Assembly: GCF_024448715.1 (NCBI RefSeq)
Contig: NZ_JAMOHZ010000005.1
Coordinates: 62,001 to 126,000, forward strand
Direction: 5' to 3'
DNA: 64,000 bases
Source of the DNA: Stutzerimonas stutzeri
GTDB lineage: Bacteria > Pseudomonadota > Gammaproteobacteria > Pseudomonadales > Pseudomonadaceae
In this document: positions 8,860 to 17,183 of the stretch, in pieces
How the letters are laid out: each line of letters starts with the position of its first letter
Numbering within the stretch: position 1 is the first letter of the stretch
Notes under the pieces: generated by a model
Databases searched by the model: none
What the model saw: the letters and a program-made list of their open reading frames with translations, nothing else
What the model was told of the DNA's origin: nothing
Made by a program: the position numbers and the translations under genes

Positions 8860-9393
8860 CTATTGCAATACGAAGTTGGTGAACAGCACTTGCTCGATGG
8901 CAAGCTTGCCGATTTCCTTCTGCGCCAGCTCCTGAACGCTGGCAGTGGCCTTCTGCCGCAGCATCTCCTGTCCTACCGGCGTGGCCAGGGTGGCGAACTC
9001 CTGACTGGAAAACAGCATGACCAGTTGATTGCGCAACAGCGGCATGTGTTCCTTCAGCGCATCGAGCGCCGCCTGATCGCGGGACATCAGCGCCACGCTT
9101 ACCTGCATGTAACGCTGCCGGCCACCGGTATTACTGAAGTTGACGATGAACGCCGGCGCCAATACTTCATAGATCGCCGCCTGGTGCTGTGGTGCCGCCT
9201 GAGTATCAGCGGACTCGTCCGATTGTTGTTCAGCGTCGCCCCGGCTCATGAAGTAAATGGTACTGCCCACCGACACCCCGACCGCCAACAACAGGCCAAG
9301 CACGATCAGGATAATCAGCTTGAGCTTGCCTTTGCCATCCGGAGCTGCAGCGCCAGGATTCGCTACATCTGGGGGTCCCTGTTTCTTAGCCAT
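8860..9393 (-). CDS. fliL: FliL, stator-associated membrane protein
   Basis: FliL (177 aa) surrounds the stator and supports torque. A basic N-terminus is followed by one membrane segment at about residues 25-50 (LKLIILIVLGLLLAVGVSVGSTIYF), a linker, and a periplasmic FliL domain (YEVLAPAFIVNFSNTGGRQRYMQVSVALMSRD). It is the first gene of the operon that runs to flhB, with a perfect sigma-54 promoter match 51 nt upstream. Confidence 0.95.
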   Translation of the reverse strand: MAKKQGPPDVANPGAAAPDGKGKLKLIILIVLGLLLAVGVSVGSTIYFMSRGDAEQQSDESADTQAAPQHQAAIYEVLAPAFIVNFSNTGGRQRYMQVSVALMSRDQAALDALKEHMPLLRNQLVMLFSSQEFATLATPVGQEMLRQKATASVQELAQKEIGKLAIEQVLFTNFVLQ

Positions 9394-9443
9394 GCCAAAT
9401 ATCCGTCATCACACGTGATTTCACTCGCATCAAAGCGTTACGA

Positions 9444-9458
9444 GCAACTGCTGTGCCA
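9444..9458 (-). promoter_or_regulatory. Sigma-54 promoter of the fliL-flhB operon
   Basis: The minus strand reads TGGCACAGCAGTTGC, a full match to the RpoN -24/-12 consensus TGGCAC-N5-TTGC. It sits about 50 nt upstream of the fliL ATG, giving a short leader of about 40 nt. RpoN with FleQ/FleR drives middle flagellar genes in pseudomonads, so the activator is inferred from the family. Confidence 0.88.
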
Positions 9459-9535
9459 AAGTATCGACCAGGCAAGGGGCGCCGTAAACGATTGCCGGAC
9501 GCCCCGGCTGATTTCTGACGAATAGTCAGTCGACG

Positions 9536-9568
9536 AAAACAAGAAAACCGGGCGTCTAGCCCGGTTTT
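9536..9568 (-). terminator. Rho-independent terminator after fliK
   Basis: On the minus strand a 10-bp stem (AAAACCGGGC / GCCCGGTTTT) with a 5-nt loop is followed by CTTGTTTT. It lies about 22 nt after the fliK stop and before the fliL promoter, so fliK and fliL are separate transcription units. Confidence 0.85.
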
Positions 9569-9590
9569 CGGTTGTCGGCAAAAACGATTG

Positions 9591-10838
9591 TCAGGCGTAG
9601 TAATCCACGAGCCCGCGATCACCGCTGATACGGCTGCTGCTGATCTCCATGGTGCCGTGAGTGAATTCATCGTCCCCGCCAGCCAGCCCGCCGGTCGCAG
9701 CACTCTTGCCGCGCGACTCGCCGCCCCCTTCACCCTGCCAACCGCGCGAGAGGGACTGGTCCGAAACGTTCACGTCCATGGTCATTCCCTGTTGCGCGAA
9801 CATGTCGCGCAATCGCTGCATCTGTCCTTCCAGCGCATCGCGGACGCCCGCATGAGGACTGAGGAAGGTCACTTGGGTTTGGTCCTTGGTCATGTCGATG
9901 CGCACTTCCATACGGCCCAGTTCGGCCGGGTCGAGCTGTATCTCGGCGGATTTGAGGTTCTGACTCGACAACCACATCACCCGATCGACCACCGCCTCGC
10001 TCCAGCCGGATTGCTGAATTTGCACTGGCTGTCCGGGTACGAGCGTCGACCGCTGTGCCTGCTGGGCCTGGTTCTGCTGGGTGATCGCCTGGGTCAGCGG
10101 ATTGAGCCGGTTGGCTGCGGCATCGGCTGCGCTTGTGCGGCTCTCCTTCGGCGCGTCCAACTTGTCGAGCAACTCACCGAAACCCTCTTCCAGCGAGAGC
10201 TTGTCGAGATCTTCGGAGAACTCCTTGCCTGCCAGCAGGCTCGCCGGGAGCAGGTCCTGCGCATCCGCTGACGCTCCATCCTGCATAACGAGGTCCGAGA
10301 GCGGAAGCTTCTGCGTCGCAGACTGAGTCTCGAGCAACGCGCGTTGGCCGACTAATGCCTCCTCGCCCTCGCCCTCAGCATTTATCACGGTTGCCTGTGC
10401 CTGAGCCAAGCCAGCCAGGAACTCGCTGCCGGTCGGCGGCTGCGCGGCCAGCGGATCGTCAGTGCCTTCACCCTGCCCGCCCATGCCCAGCAGCAATAGC
10501 GGGTCCAGCTCCGCTTCGTCGCTTTGTGCGGCGTCATCAGCCGCCACCTCGTCACCAGGCAATTCGTTGCCGGCCTCGGCCGTATCCGGCTTTTGGATGC
10601 CGCCCGCCTCGGCAGTTTCCTGACTAGGCTTCTCGTTCACCGGCTTGTCACGGGCAGGCTTTGCCGCAGCGTCCGAGCGCTCGGCCGGTTTGGCCTGGCG
10701 CTCTTTCGCGTAAACGTTCGCGAAGCTGGAGGGCTCGTCCCGGCTGGCTTGTGGGGCTGGTTTGGGGGACGCGCTCGCAGCCTTGGCGGCAGCCGTAGGC
10801 GTCTTGATATTGAGCAACAGATCGGGGGAAACGGCCAT
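9591..10838 (-). CDS. fliK: FliK, hook-length control protein
   Basis: FliK (415 aa) acts as a molecular ruler that stops hook growth and triggers the FlhB switch. The N-terminal two thirds is low-complexity, rich in Ala, Gln, Glu and Asp. The C-terminal Flg_hook domain is clear: LDPAELGRMEVRIDMTKDQ, then VTFLSPHAGVRDALEGQMQ. The N-terminal part evolves fast, so length and context also support the call. It has its own candidate sigma-54 promoter and terminator. Confidence 0.94.
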   Translation of the reverse strand: MAVSPDLLLNIKTPTAAAKAASASPKPAPQASRDEPSSFANVYAKERQAKPAERSDAAAKPARDKPVNEKPSQETAEAGGIQKPDTAEAGNELPGDEVAADDAAQSDEAELDPLLLLGMGGQGEGTDDPLAAQPPTGSEFLAGLAQAQATVINAEGEGEEALVGQRALLETQSATQKLPLSDLVMQDGASADAQDLLPASLLAGKEFSEDLDKLSLEEGFGELLDKLDAPKESRTSAADAAANRLNPLTQAITQQNQAQQAQRSTLVPGQPVQIQQSGWSEAVVDRVMWLSSQNLKSAEIQLDPAELGRMEVRIDMTKDQTQVTFLSPHAGVRDALEGQMQRLRDMFAQQGMTMDVNVSDQSLSRGWQGEGGGESRGKSAATGGLAGGDDEFTHGTMEISSSRISGDRGLVDYYA

Positions 10839-10877
10839 GGGTCTTTCCGCTGAGATTGATGACGTGCGCTTTCTAAA

Positions 10878-10892
10878 GCAAAGTCCAGGCCA
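10878..10892 (-). promoter_or_regulatory. Probable sigma-54 promoter of fliK
   Basis: The minus strand reads TGGCCTGGACTTTGC. The -24 GGC and -12 TTGC are intact with correct spacing; only positions 5-6 of the -24 box differ from TGGCAC. The -12 element is about 40 nt upstream of the fliK ATG, giving a leader of about 28 nt. Confidence 0.6.
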
Positions 10893-10970
10893 GCGGCACT
10901 ACCCATCTGTTCTTGTCCACCACGATGGGCTTGACGGAGATGATGCGAGTGCGACGAAGAACGCAAAAAA

Positions 10971-11327
10971 TCAGGCGAGCCCGCTAAAACGCTGGCGTTC
11001 GGCACGATAGAGAATGCGCACAATGGCGAACTCACGCTCGATGCGCTCGATCAGCTCAGGTGCATCGCCGAGCTGTTCACGTCTTGCGAACTCTTCCAGT
11101 TCGCGACAAAGTTCCGCCAGCAAGGCTGCGCCCATATTGCTGCAGCTCCCCTTGAAGCTGTGCGCGGCTTGGCGAAGGCTTTCCGCCTCGCCGCCCTGGC
11201 AGGCGTTCTGCAACAGGCGCAGCCTTTCTTCCGAGTCGACCAGAAAGGTGTCCAGCAGCACCGGATACTCCGCTTCCATCACTTCCTGAAGGGTCGCCAG
11301 CACGCTACTGTCGAGATGATCGACCAC
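10971..11327 (-). CDS. hptB: HptB, histidine phosphotransfer protein
   Basis: This 118-aa Hpt protein carries the phosphorylatable His at residue 56 in AAHSFKGSCSNMGA (HSFKG motif). In P. aeruginosa HptB takes phosphate from sensor kinases such as RetS partners and passes it to HsbR. The start is a GTG at 11327: AGGAG lies 7 nt upstream, and the product then begins like known HptB. The frame is open further upstream, but that extension is Arg-rich and overlaps hsbR. It is the last gene of hsbA-hsbR-hptB. Confidence 0.9.
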   Translation of the reverse strand: MVDHLDSSVLATLQEVMEAEYPVLLDTFLVDSEERLRLLQNACQGGEAESLRQAAHSFKGSCSNMGAALLAELCRELEEFARREQLGDAPELIERIEREFAIVRILYRAERQRFSGLA

Positions 11328-11356
11328 AGTTGTGCTCCTGGCTGCAAAGCGTTGAA

Positions 11357-13063
11357 TTATGCATGACCGCCCCAGTGGAACTCTACGCTCATGCCCTTGC
11401 CGTCCGGCTGCCAATGGAAGTGCTCACTCAGTTGGCGAATCATCCGCAACCCCCTACCTCCTAGACATTCAGCGCAGTACTGCTTGCTTAACGCCTGCTG
11501 CACATCGAACCCCGGCCCGCTGTCACGCACCCCGATACGCAAATAGCCTTTGGCCCCTTCGGATTTAATGTCCAGATCGATCGACACACAGCCTTCCGTC
11601 AACTCGTCCAGCCGCCGCTGACGCTCACGGTAGTATTTGGCGAAACCCTCGGCATCGCACTTCAAAGACGAGTCGAGTAAAAGCACCCCATGTTCCAGCG
11701 CATTGGCATAAAGCTCGGTCAGCACCGTATAAACGGTGCCGGCGCGGTGGCGCAACGGCGGGATCTGCAGAAACAACTGCATCATCAGCGGCAATGGGTT
11801 CGATGTGCGCAAGCTGGCGGGACGGAGCTCGAAGCTCGCCGACCAATCCATCGGCCGTAACTGGCGCGCGCCAAGCGGGAATATGCCGAACGGTGGAATG
11901 TCGGTCGAAGCCATTTCTTCGGTCATGCTCACTTCGACCAGGCTCAGGTCGTCAAGTATTTGACCGTGAAAGGCGTGCAGCGCCTCTTGGATTTCGTCGA
12001 ACAGCAAAGCCGGTTCGCTGTTTGCATCCATCACCGCCAGCAGACGCTGCTCGCCAAACAGCTCGTCATCGATATTGCTGATTTCCAGTACGCCATCGGA
12101 CATCAGCAGCAAGCGATCACCGACTTCCAGTGGCAACGTGTCGAAGGCATCGTCGAAGGTCGAATCTCCGAGCACGCCAAGCGGCAGATGCCGGGACGGC
12201 AGTGGCAGCCGCTCCCCATTGGATGCCTTGAGCAAATAACCTTCCGGCAATCCGCCATTCCACACCCGTAATGTGCCGTGTTTAAGGCCGATATCCAGCA
12301 GTGTCGCGCAGCAGAACATCTCTACCGGCAGGATCAGTTTCAACTTGGCATTGATCTCGCGGAGGATGTCGGTGCTCGAATAGCCCTTGGCGGTCATTCC
12401 GTAAAAGGTTTCGGCCAACGGCATGGCACCAATCGCAGCGGGCAGGCCGTGTCCGGTGAAATCGCCCAGAAGCACGAACATTCGCTCGGCAGGCGCCTGC
12501 GCGGCCAGCAACAAATCGCCGTTGAACAATGCACGAGGGGACTGGCGGTAACGGATGTTCGGCGCGTTCAAGCAACCGGCATGGGCGACTTTGTCGAAAA
12601 TAGCTTTGGCGGCGCGCTGCTCGTCGAGCAGCTGCTGATTCCGACGTGCGATCAGATCGCGCTGCTCCAACACCGTCGCCTGCAGTCGGCGCAGGCGATA
12701 CATGGCCTGAATCTTTGCTTCGAGGATGACTGGGTTGTAAGGCTTGGCGATGAAGTCGTCACCACCTGCTTCGAGGCAGCGCACCAGCGCCTCATGCTCC
12801 GTCAGTGAGGTGAGAAAGATGATCGGTACCAACTCGTTGCCGGCCAGGCGCTTGATCTGTCGCGCAGCCTCCAAACCATCCATCACCGGCATCAGCGCGT
12901 CCATCAGCACCAACTGTGGCCGCTCGCGCTCGAACAGCTTTACCGCTTCGGCGCCATTCTCCGCAGTCGTCACCCGGTGCCCCTGACGACTGATGATGGC
13001 TGCCAGCAGCATGCGGTCGGCAACGCCATCCTCGGCGATGAGTATGGAAAGCCGACCCGACAT
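11357..13063 (-). CDS. hsbR: HsbR, response regulator with phosphatase and anti-sigma kinase domains
   Basis: HsbR (568 aa) is the HptB target. Domain order: receiver at about 5-120 with phospho-acceptor Asp55 (LVLMDALMPVMDG); SpoIIE/PP2C-type phosphatase at about 160-375 (FVLLGDFTGHGLPAAIGAMPL and LLLMSDGVLEISN); C-terminal HATPase of the RsbW type at about 430-565 (LYANALEHGVLLLD, VRDSGPGFD, GGRGLRMI). It switches between dephosphorylating and phosphorylating HsbA. Its stop directly abuts the hptB leader, and its ATG abuts the hsbA stop. Confidence 0.93.
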   Translation of the reverse strand: MSGRLSILIAEDGVADRMLLAAIISRQGHRVTTAENGAEAVKLFERERPQLVLMDALMPVMDGLEAARQIKRLAGNELVPIIFLTSLTEHEALVRCLEAGGDDFIAKPYNPVILEAKIQAMYRLRRLQATVLEQRDLIARRNQQLLDEQRAAKAIFDKVAHAGCLNAPNIRYRQSPRALFNGDLLLAAQAPAERMFVLLGDFTGHGLPAAIGAMPLAETFYGMTAKGYSSTDILREINAKLKLILPVEMFCCATLLDIGLKHGTLRVWNGGLPEGYLLKASNGERLPLPSRHLPLGVLGDSTFDDAFDTLPLEVGDRLLLMSDGVLEISNIDDELFGEQRLLAVMDANSEPALLFDEIQEALHAFHGQILDDLSLVEVSMTEEMASTDIPPFGIFPLGARQLRPMDWSASFELRPASLRTSNPLPLMMQLFLQIPPLRHRAGTVYTVLTELYANALEHGVLLLDSSLKCDAEGFAKYYRERQRRLDELTEGCVSIDLDIKSEGAKGYLRIGVRDSGPGFDVQQALSKQYCAECLGGRGLRMIRQLSEHFHWQPDGKGMSVEFHWGGHA

Positions 13064-13369
13064 TCAGGCGATCACGAACAATTGTTCGAAATTGGAAACC
13101 GCAAGGACCTTGCGTACATCTGGATTGCAGTTGATCAGGCGGATGTCGGCCTTATCGCCGCCGCCGTGATCGCGCAACAGCAGCAACATGCCAAGGGCGG
13201 AGCTGTCGAGGTAAGTGGCGCCACAGAGGTCCACCACGTAACGTTGCGCGGTGCTGCAAGCGCGCTGATACGCATCGCGAAAGGCCTGATGGGTATTGAA
13301 ATCGAAGCGCCCCCGGATGGTAATCGTCAGCTCCTGTCCATCTGCCGATAGCTGTGAACTGATGGTCAT
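13064..13369 (-). CDS. hsbA: HsbA, STAS anti-sigma antagonist
   Basis: HsbA (101 aa) is a single STAS domain with the phospho-Ser at residue 56 in the TYLDSSALGMLLLL signature. In P. aeruginosa unphosphorylated HsbA binds FlgM and frees FliA (swimming), while phosphorylated HsbA binds the diguanylate cyclase HsbD (biofilm). The start ATG at 13369 follows AGGGAG at 6 nt spacing. It opens the hsbA-hsbR-hptB set, which is embedded between fliJ and fliK as in P. putida. Confidence 0.92.
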   Translation of the reverse strand: MTISSQLSADGQELTITIRGRFDFNTHQAFRDAYQRACSTAQRYVVDLCGATYLDSSALGMLLLLRDHGGGDKADIRLINCNPDVRKVLAVSNFEQLFVIA

Positions 13370-13476
13370 GTAGCACTCCCTGATCCGAAACGAGGTCGTG
13401 GCTGCCGCCACGGCTGTCGTGTTAGCTGGGTAGGCGCTGGCGCATTCGCCGGTGGCGTCTCGTCCAGCCTGCGTCT

Positions 13477-13491
13477 GCGGCTTCTATGCCA
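13477..13491 (-). promoter_or_regulatory. Possible sigma-54 promoter of hsbA-hsbR-hptB
   Basis: The minus strand reads TGGCATAGAAGCCGC. The -24 box TGGCAT matches well and GC is at the right -12 position, but the -12 box is CCGC instead of TTGC. It lies in the 188-nt gap after fliJ, about 108 nt upstream of hsbA. The call is tentative. Confidence 0.35.
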
Positions 13492-13557
13492 GCCGTGCTG
13501 TAACAAAGAAGCTAAAGCTAATGAAGATTTAGCATTCAAAGCCCTGCGCAGCAAGGT

Positions 13558-14010
13558 TCAGCCCTGTTTCGGCCGGCCCGCAAGGCGCTGCGAAAATTCA
13601 TCGAGCAGCTTTTGCTCGCGCTTGTCGGCCGCCGTTCTCGCTTCCTGCAGGTAACGCTCGACCAGTTTGCGCAGGCCGTCCAGCCGCGCACGTCGCTGTT
13701 GCCACTGATCGCGCAGCTTGTCGAGATTGTTGCGGTGCCAATCCAGGCTGCGTTGCTGCTGCCCGATGGCCGATTCGAGTTGCGAAAGGAATCGCTGGTA
13801 GTTCACCAGCCATTGGCCGGACACGCCCTGACTGCCCTGAGTCATCCACTGCTGCTGGTAATCGCTGAAATACTGGCGCAATTCGCCCAGTTTGGCTTCG
13901 GCCTGGGATAGCTGGGTTTGACCCTGACCGAACAGACGCGCGGCATCGCGCTCGGCGCGCTCGGCCATGTCGATCACTGGCGCCAGACGGGCTGCACGAC
14001 TTGCCGACAA
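13558..14010 (-). CDS. fliJ: FliJ, export chaperone escort
   Basis: FliJ (150 aa) is a coiled-coil stalk protein that sits in the FliI ATPase ring. The whole sequence is alpha-helical and rich in Gln, Arg and Glu (heptad-like from about 15 to 140). The start is TTG at 14010 (MSASRAARLAPVIDMAERAERDAARLFGQ), matching the Pseudomonas FliJ N-terminus; it lies 3 nt after the fliI stop, whose GGCGAG provides the ribosome site. No ATG exists near a plausible start. Confidence 0.92.
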   Translation of the reverse strand: MSASRAARLAPVIDMAERAERDAARLFGQGQTQLSQAEAKLGELRQYFSDYQQQWMTQGSQGVSGQWLVNYQRFLSQLESAIGQQQRSLDWHRNNLDKLRDQWQQRRARLDGLRKLVERYLQEARTAADKREQKLLDEFSQRLAGRPKQG

Positions 14011-14013
14011 GGC

Positions 14014-15372
14014 TTAGCTCGCCGCTCTGGGGTTGAATACGCTGGCCAACGCTGCTTCGCTCTGGGCCAGGTACTCGGCCTCGTTCAAGCCCTGTCGAAG
14101 ATAGCGGACCATCTCTGCCTGACGCGCGATGGCCAAATCCGTCTCGGGATCGCCGCCGGGCACATAGGCACCGACGCTGATCAGATCGCGGCTCTGCTGG
14201 TAGCGTGACCACAGCTGTTTGAACCGCTGCGAATGGCGCACATGCTCAGCACTGACCACCTGCGGCATGACCCGGCTGATGGAGGCCTCGATGTCGATAG
14301 CCGGGTAATGACCCTCTTCAGCGAGGCGCCGCGACAGCACGATGTGACCATCGAGCACGCCGCGCGCAGCATCGGCTATAGGGTCCTGCTGGTCGTCGCC
14401 CTCGGACAGTACGGTATAGAACGCGGTGATCGAGCCACCGCCCTCTTCGGCGTTACCAGCACGCTCCACCAGGCTCGGCAGCTTTGCAAATACCGAAGGC
14501 GGATAACCCTTGGTCGCCGGCGGCTCGCCAATGGCCAGCGCGATTTCCCGCTGGGCCTGGGCAAAGCGGGTCAGCGAATCCATCAGCAACAGGACGTTCT
14601 TGCCCTTGTCACGGAAATATTCGGCGATGCGCGTGCAGTACATGGCTGCGCGCAGCCGCATCAGCGGCGCATCGTCAGCTGGCGACGCCACTACCACGGA
14701 GCGCTTGATACTTTCCTCGCCTAAGATGTTCTCGATGAATTCCTTGACCTCGCGGCCACGCTCGCCAATCAGCCCGACAACGATCACGTCCGCCTCCGTG
14801 AAGCGGGTCATCATGCCCAGCAGCACGCTCTTGCCGACGCCGGTGCCGGCGAACAAGCCGAGGCGCTGGCCGCGACCGACCGTCAGCAAACCGTTGATAC
14901 TGCGGATACCAACGTCCAGCGGTTCGCTGATGGGGTGGCGCTTGAGCGGGTTGATCACCGGACCATCCATCGGCACCCAATCCTCGGCCTTCATACCGCC
15001 CTTGCCATCCAGCGCCCTGCCGGCGCCATCGAGCACCCGACCGAGCATCGAGGTACCCATCGGCAGGCGGCCGGTATTGGCAAGCGGCACGACACGCGCA
15101 CCCGGCGCGATGCCGGCCAGACTGCCAACCGGCATCAGATACAGCTTGCCGCTGGAAAATCCCATCACCTCGGCTTCGACCTGGGTCGGGTGATAGCTGT
15201 CCTCGTTGATCACCAGGCAGCGGCTGCCGACAGCAGCACGTAAGCCTTCAGCCTCCAGCGTCAGGCCAACCATACGCAACAACCGACCCTCGAGGATCGG
15301 TTGGCTGGGTAGTTTGATCGCCTCGCCGTAGGTTTCGAAGCGCTTGGCAAAACTGGTGCGCTCAAGACGCAT
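14014..15372 (-). CDS. fliI: FliI, flagellar export ATPase
   Basis: FliI (452 aa) is the hexameric ATPase that energises and unfolds export cargo. Walker A is GTGVGKS at residues 176-182, followed by [15 protein letters not shown], Walker [14 protein letters not shown] and the ATPase signature [19 protein letters not shown]. The ATG overlaps the end of fliH by 11 nt, so the genes are translationally coupled. Confidence 0.97.
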   Translation of the reverse strand: MRLERTSFAKRFETYGEAIKLPSQPILEGRLLRMVGLTLEAEGLRAAVGSRCLVINEDSYHPTQVEAEVMGFSSGKLYLMPVGSLAGIAPGARVVPLANTGRLPMGTSMLGRVLDGAGRALDGKGGMKAEDWVPMDGPVINPLKRHPISEPLDVGIRSINGLLTVGRGQRLGLFAGTGVGKSVLLGMMTRFTEADVIVVGLIGERGREVKEFIENILGEESIKRSVVVASPADDAPLMRLRAAMYCTRIAEYFRDKGKNVLLLMDSLTRFAQAQREIALAIGEPPATKGYPPSVFAKLPSLVERAGNAEEGGGSITAFYTVLSEGDDQQDPIADAARGVLDGHIVLSRRLAEEGHYPAIDIEASISRVMPQVVSAEHVRHSQRFKQLWSRYQQSRDLISVGAYVPGGDPETDLAIARQAEMVRYLRQGLNEAEYLAQSEAALASVFNPRAAS

Positions 15373-16150
15373 CGGGCCGCTCCGTATTCGAACTCAGATC
15401 CAGCTGCAAATCAGCCTCGGGCGGGCTGGTAGCGTTTTCGCGCTGTTGTTCGAACAACTGCTTGATGGCCTGACCCAGACGCGTTTCGACGCTGGCGTCG
15501 ATACGGCTCTGTTCGGTTTCTATTCGGCAACCACCCGGCAGCAGCTCGCTGTCTTCGACGATCCGCCAGGTCTCTTCGTGGCGCTCACGCAGCGCCTTGA
15601 CCAGTTCGAAATCCTGCGGATTGATATGGATTCGCACGTTGCTGGCACCCATCGGTAGCAGCTTCAACGCATCGCGCAAAACCTGACGGATCTGGCTGGA
15701 GTCGACCAGCAGGTCGCGTTGAATCACCTCGCGGGCCAACTGGCTAACCAGCGTGACCATGGCGTGTTCGAGATTGCGATCCTGATCAGCGATGGGCTCG
15801 AGCAATTGCGTCATCAATTGCTCCAAGCTGGCGAGCTTGGGCGCCAACGCCGCGTCGGCCTCCTGCCTGGCCTTGAGCTGGCCGGCGTGAAAGCCGTCTT
15901 TTTCGCCCGTGCTGAAGCCTTCGTTATAGGCTTCCTGACGAATCGCTTCGAGTTCGTCGAGCGTCAGCGGTTTGACTTCCTCGACTGGAACATCCTCGCT
16001 GTGCGACAGGTCTTCGACTTCCGCCGGATCGTCGCCCGTCTGTAGCTCTTCCGGCTCCGCGCCTAGCGGGTCGAAGCTCGGCAAGGCCCAGCGGTTGAAG
16101 GCGTTGACATCCTTTGCGCGGATGACGTCGCTGGGGTTTTCCTTGGACAT
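15362..16150 (-). CDS. fliH: FliH, negative regulator of FliI
   Basis: FliH (262 aa) dimerises, holds FliI and links it to the C-ring. The N-terminal part is acidic. A Gly-containing helix follows ([36 protein letters not shown], GxxxG-like), and the C-terminal domain resembles the ATP-synthase delta subunit ([25 protein letters not shown]). It lies 16 nt after fliG and overlaps fliI. Confidence 0.94.
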   Translation of the reverse strand: MSKENPSDVIRAKDVNAFNRWALPSFDPLGAEPEELQTGDDPAEVEDLSHSEDVPVEEVKPLTLDELEAIRQEAYNEGFSTGEKDGFHAGQLKARQEADAALAPKLASLEQLMTQLLEPIADQDRNLEHAMVTLVSQLAREVIQRDLLVDSSQIRQVLRDALKLLPMGASNVRIHINPQDFELVKALRERHEETWRIVEDSELLPGGCRIETEQSRIDASVETRLGQAIKQLFEQQRENATSPPEADLQLDLSSNTERPDAS

Positions 16151-16166
16151 CAGGGTTATGGCTCGC

Positions 16167-17183
16167 TTAGATCATTTCTTCGCCGCCCTTGCCGCCGAGA
16201 ACGATCTCTCCGGCTTCGGCCATACGGCGGGCGATGGTAAGAATTTCCTTCTGGGCACTTTCGACTTCGCTAATGCGCACCGGCCCCTTGGCTTCCAAAT
16301 CGTCGCGCAGCAACTCGCCGGCGCGCTTGGACATATTCTTGAATACCTTTTCCTTGATACCTTCGTCAGCACCCTTGAGCGCCATCACCAGCACATCGGA
16401 GGATACTTCGCGCAGCAGTATCTGGATGCCCCGGTCGTCGACATCCGCCAAGTTGTCGAAGACGAACATCAAGTCTTCTATCTGTACCGACAAGTCTTCG
16501 TCGACGTCGCGGATGGCGTCCATCAGTTGGCCTTCGACCGAGCTATCGAGGAAGTTCATGATGTCCGCGGCCCGCTTGACGCCGCCCAGCGTCGCGCGGG
16601 TGGTGTTGGCGTTGCCGGAGAACTGCTTCTCGAGGATCAGGTTGAGTTCCTTCAGCGCCGCCGGTTGTACGGTATTGAGCGACGACACCCGCAAAACGAT
16701 GTCGAGCCGCACCTTGTGATCGAAATGCGACAGCACTTCACCGGCCTGGTCAGGATCGAGATACGCCACCACGATCGCCTGGATTTGCGGGTGTTCGTAG
16801 CGAATCACATCGGCGACCGCGCGCGGCTCCATCCATTTCAGGCTGTCCAGGCCGCTGGTGTTGCCACCCAGCAGGATGCGATCGATCAGACCGCCCGCCT
16901 TGTCCTCACCCAGCGCCTGGGTGAGCATCTTGCGAATGTAGCCATCAGCGCCCACGCCGAGGCTGGTCTGGTCGCCAACGATCTCGACGAATTCACCCAT
17001 CACCCGCTCGACTTGCTCGCGATGAATGTTGCGCATCTGTGCCATCGCCGTACCGACTCTCTGTACCTCTTTTGGCCCGAGGTGGCGCAGCACTTGGGCC
17101 GCATCGGCCTCGCCCAGCGACAGCAGCAGAATCGCGGCCTTGTCGACTTTGTTCATCTTGACGGGAATTCGAGCGTCACTCAT
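16167..17183 (-). CDS. fliG: FliG, rotor torque protein
   Basis: FliG (338 aa) sits on the MS ring and generates torque against the MotA stator. Signature segments are KAAILLLSLGEADAAQVLRHLGPKEVQ at the N-terminus, EHPQIQAIVVAYLDPDQAGEVL in the middle and the charged C-terminal torque helix FEDLMFVFDNLADVDDRGIQILLREV (here IEDLMFVFD). The ATG overlaps the fliF stop by 8 nt. Confidence 0.97.
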   Translation of the reverse strand: MSDARIPVKMNKVDKAAILLLSLGEADAAQVLRHLGPKEVQRVGTAMAQMRNIHREQVERVMGEFVEIVGDQTSLGVGADGYIRKMLTQALGEDKAGGLIDRILLGGNTSGLDSLKWMEPRAVADVIRYEHPQIQAIVVAYLDPDQAGEVLSHFDHKVRLDIVLRVSSLNTVQPAALKELNLILEKQFSGNANTTRATLGGVKRAADIMNFLDSSVEGQLMDAIRDVDEDLSVQIEDLMFVFDNLADVDDRGIQILLREVSSDVLVMALKGADEGIKEKVFKNMSKRAGELLRDDLEAKGPVRISEVESAQKEILTIARRMAEAGEIVLGGKGGEEMI

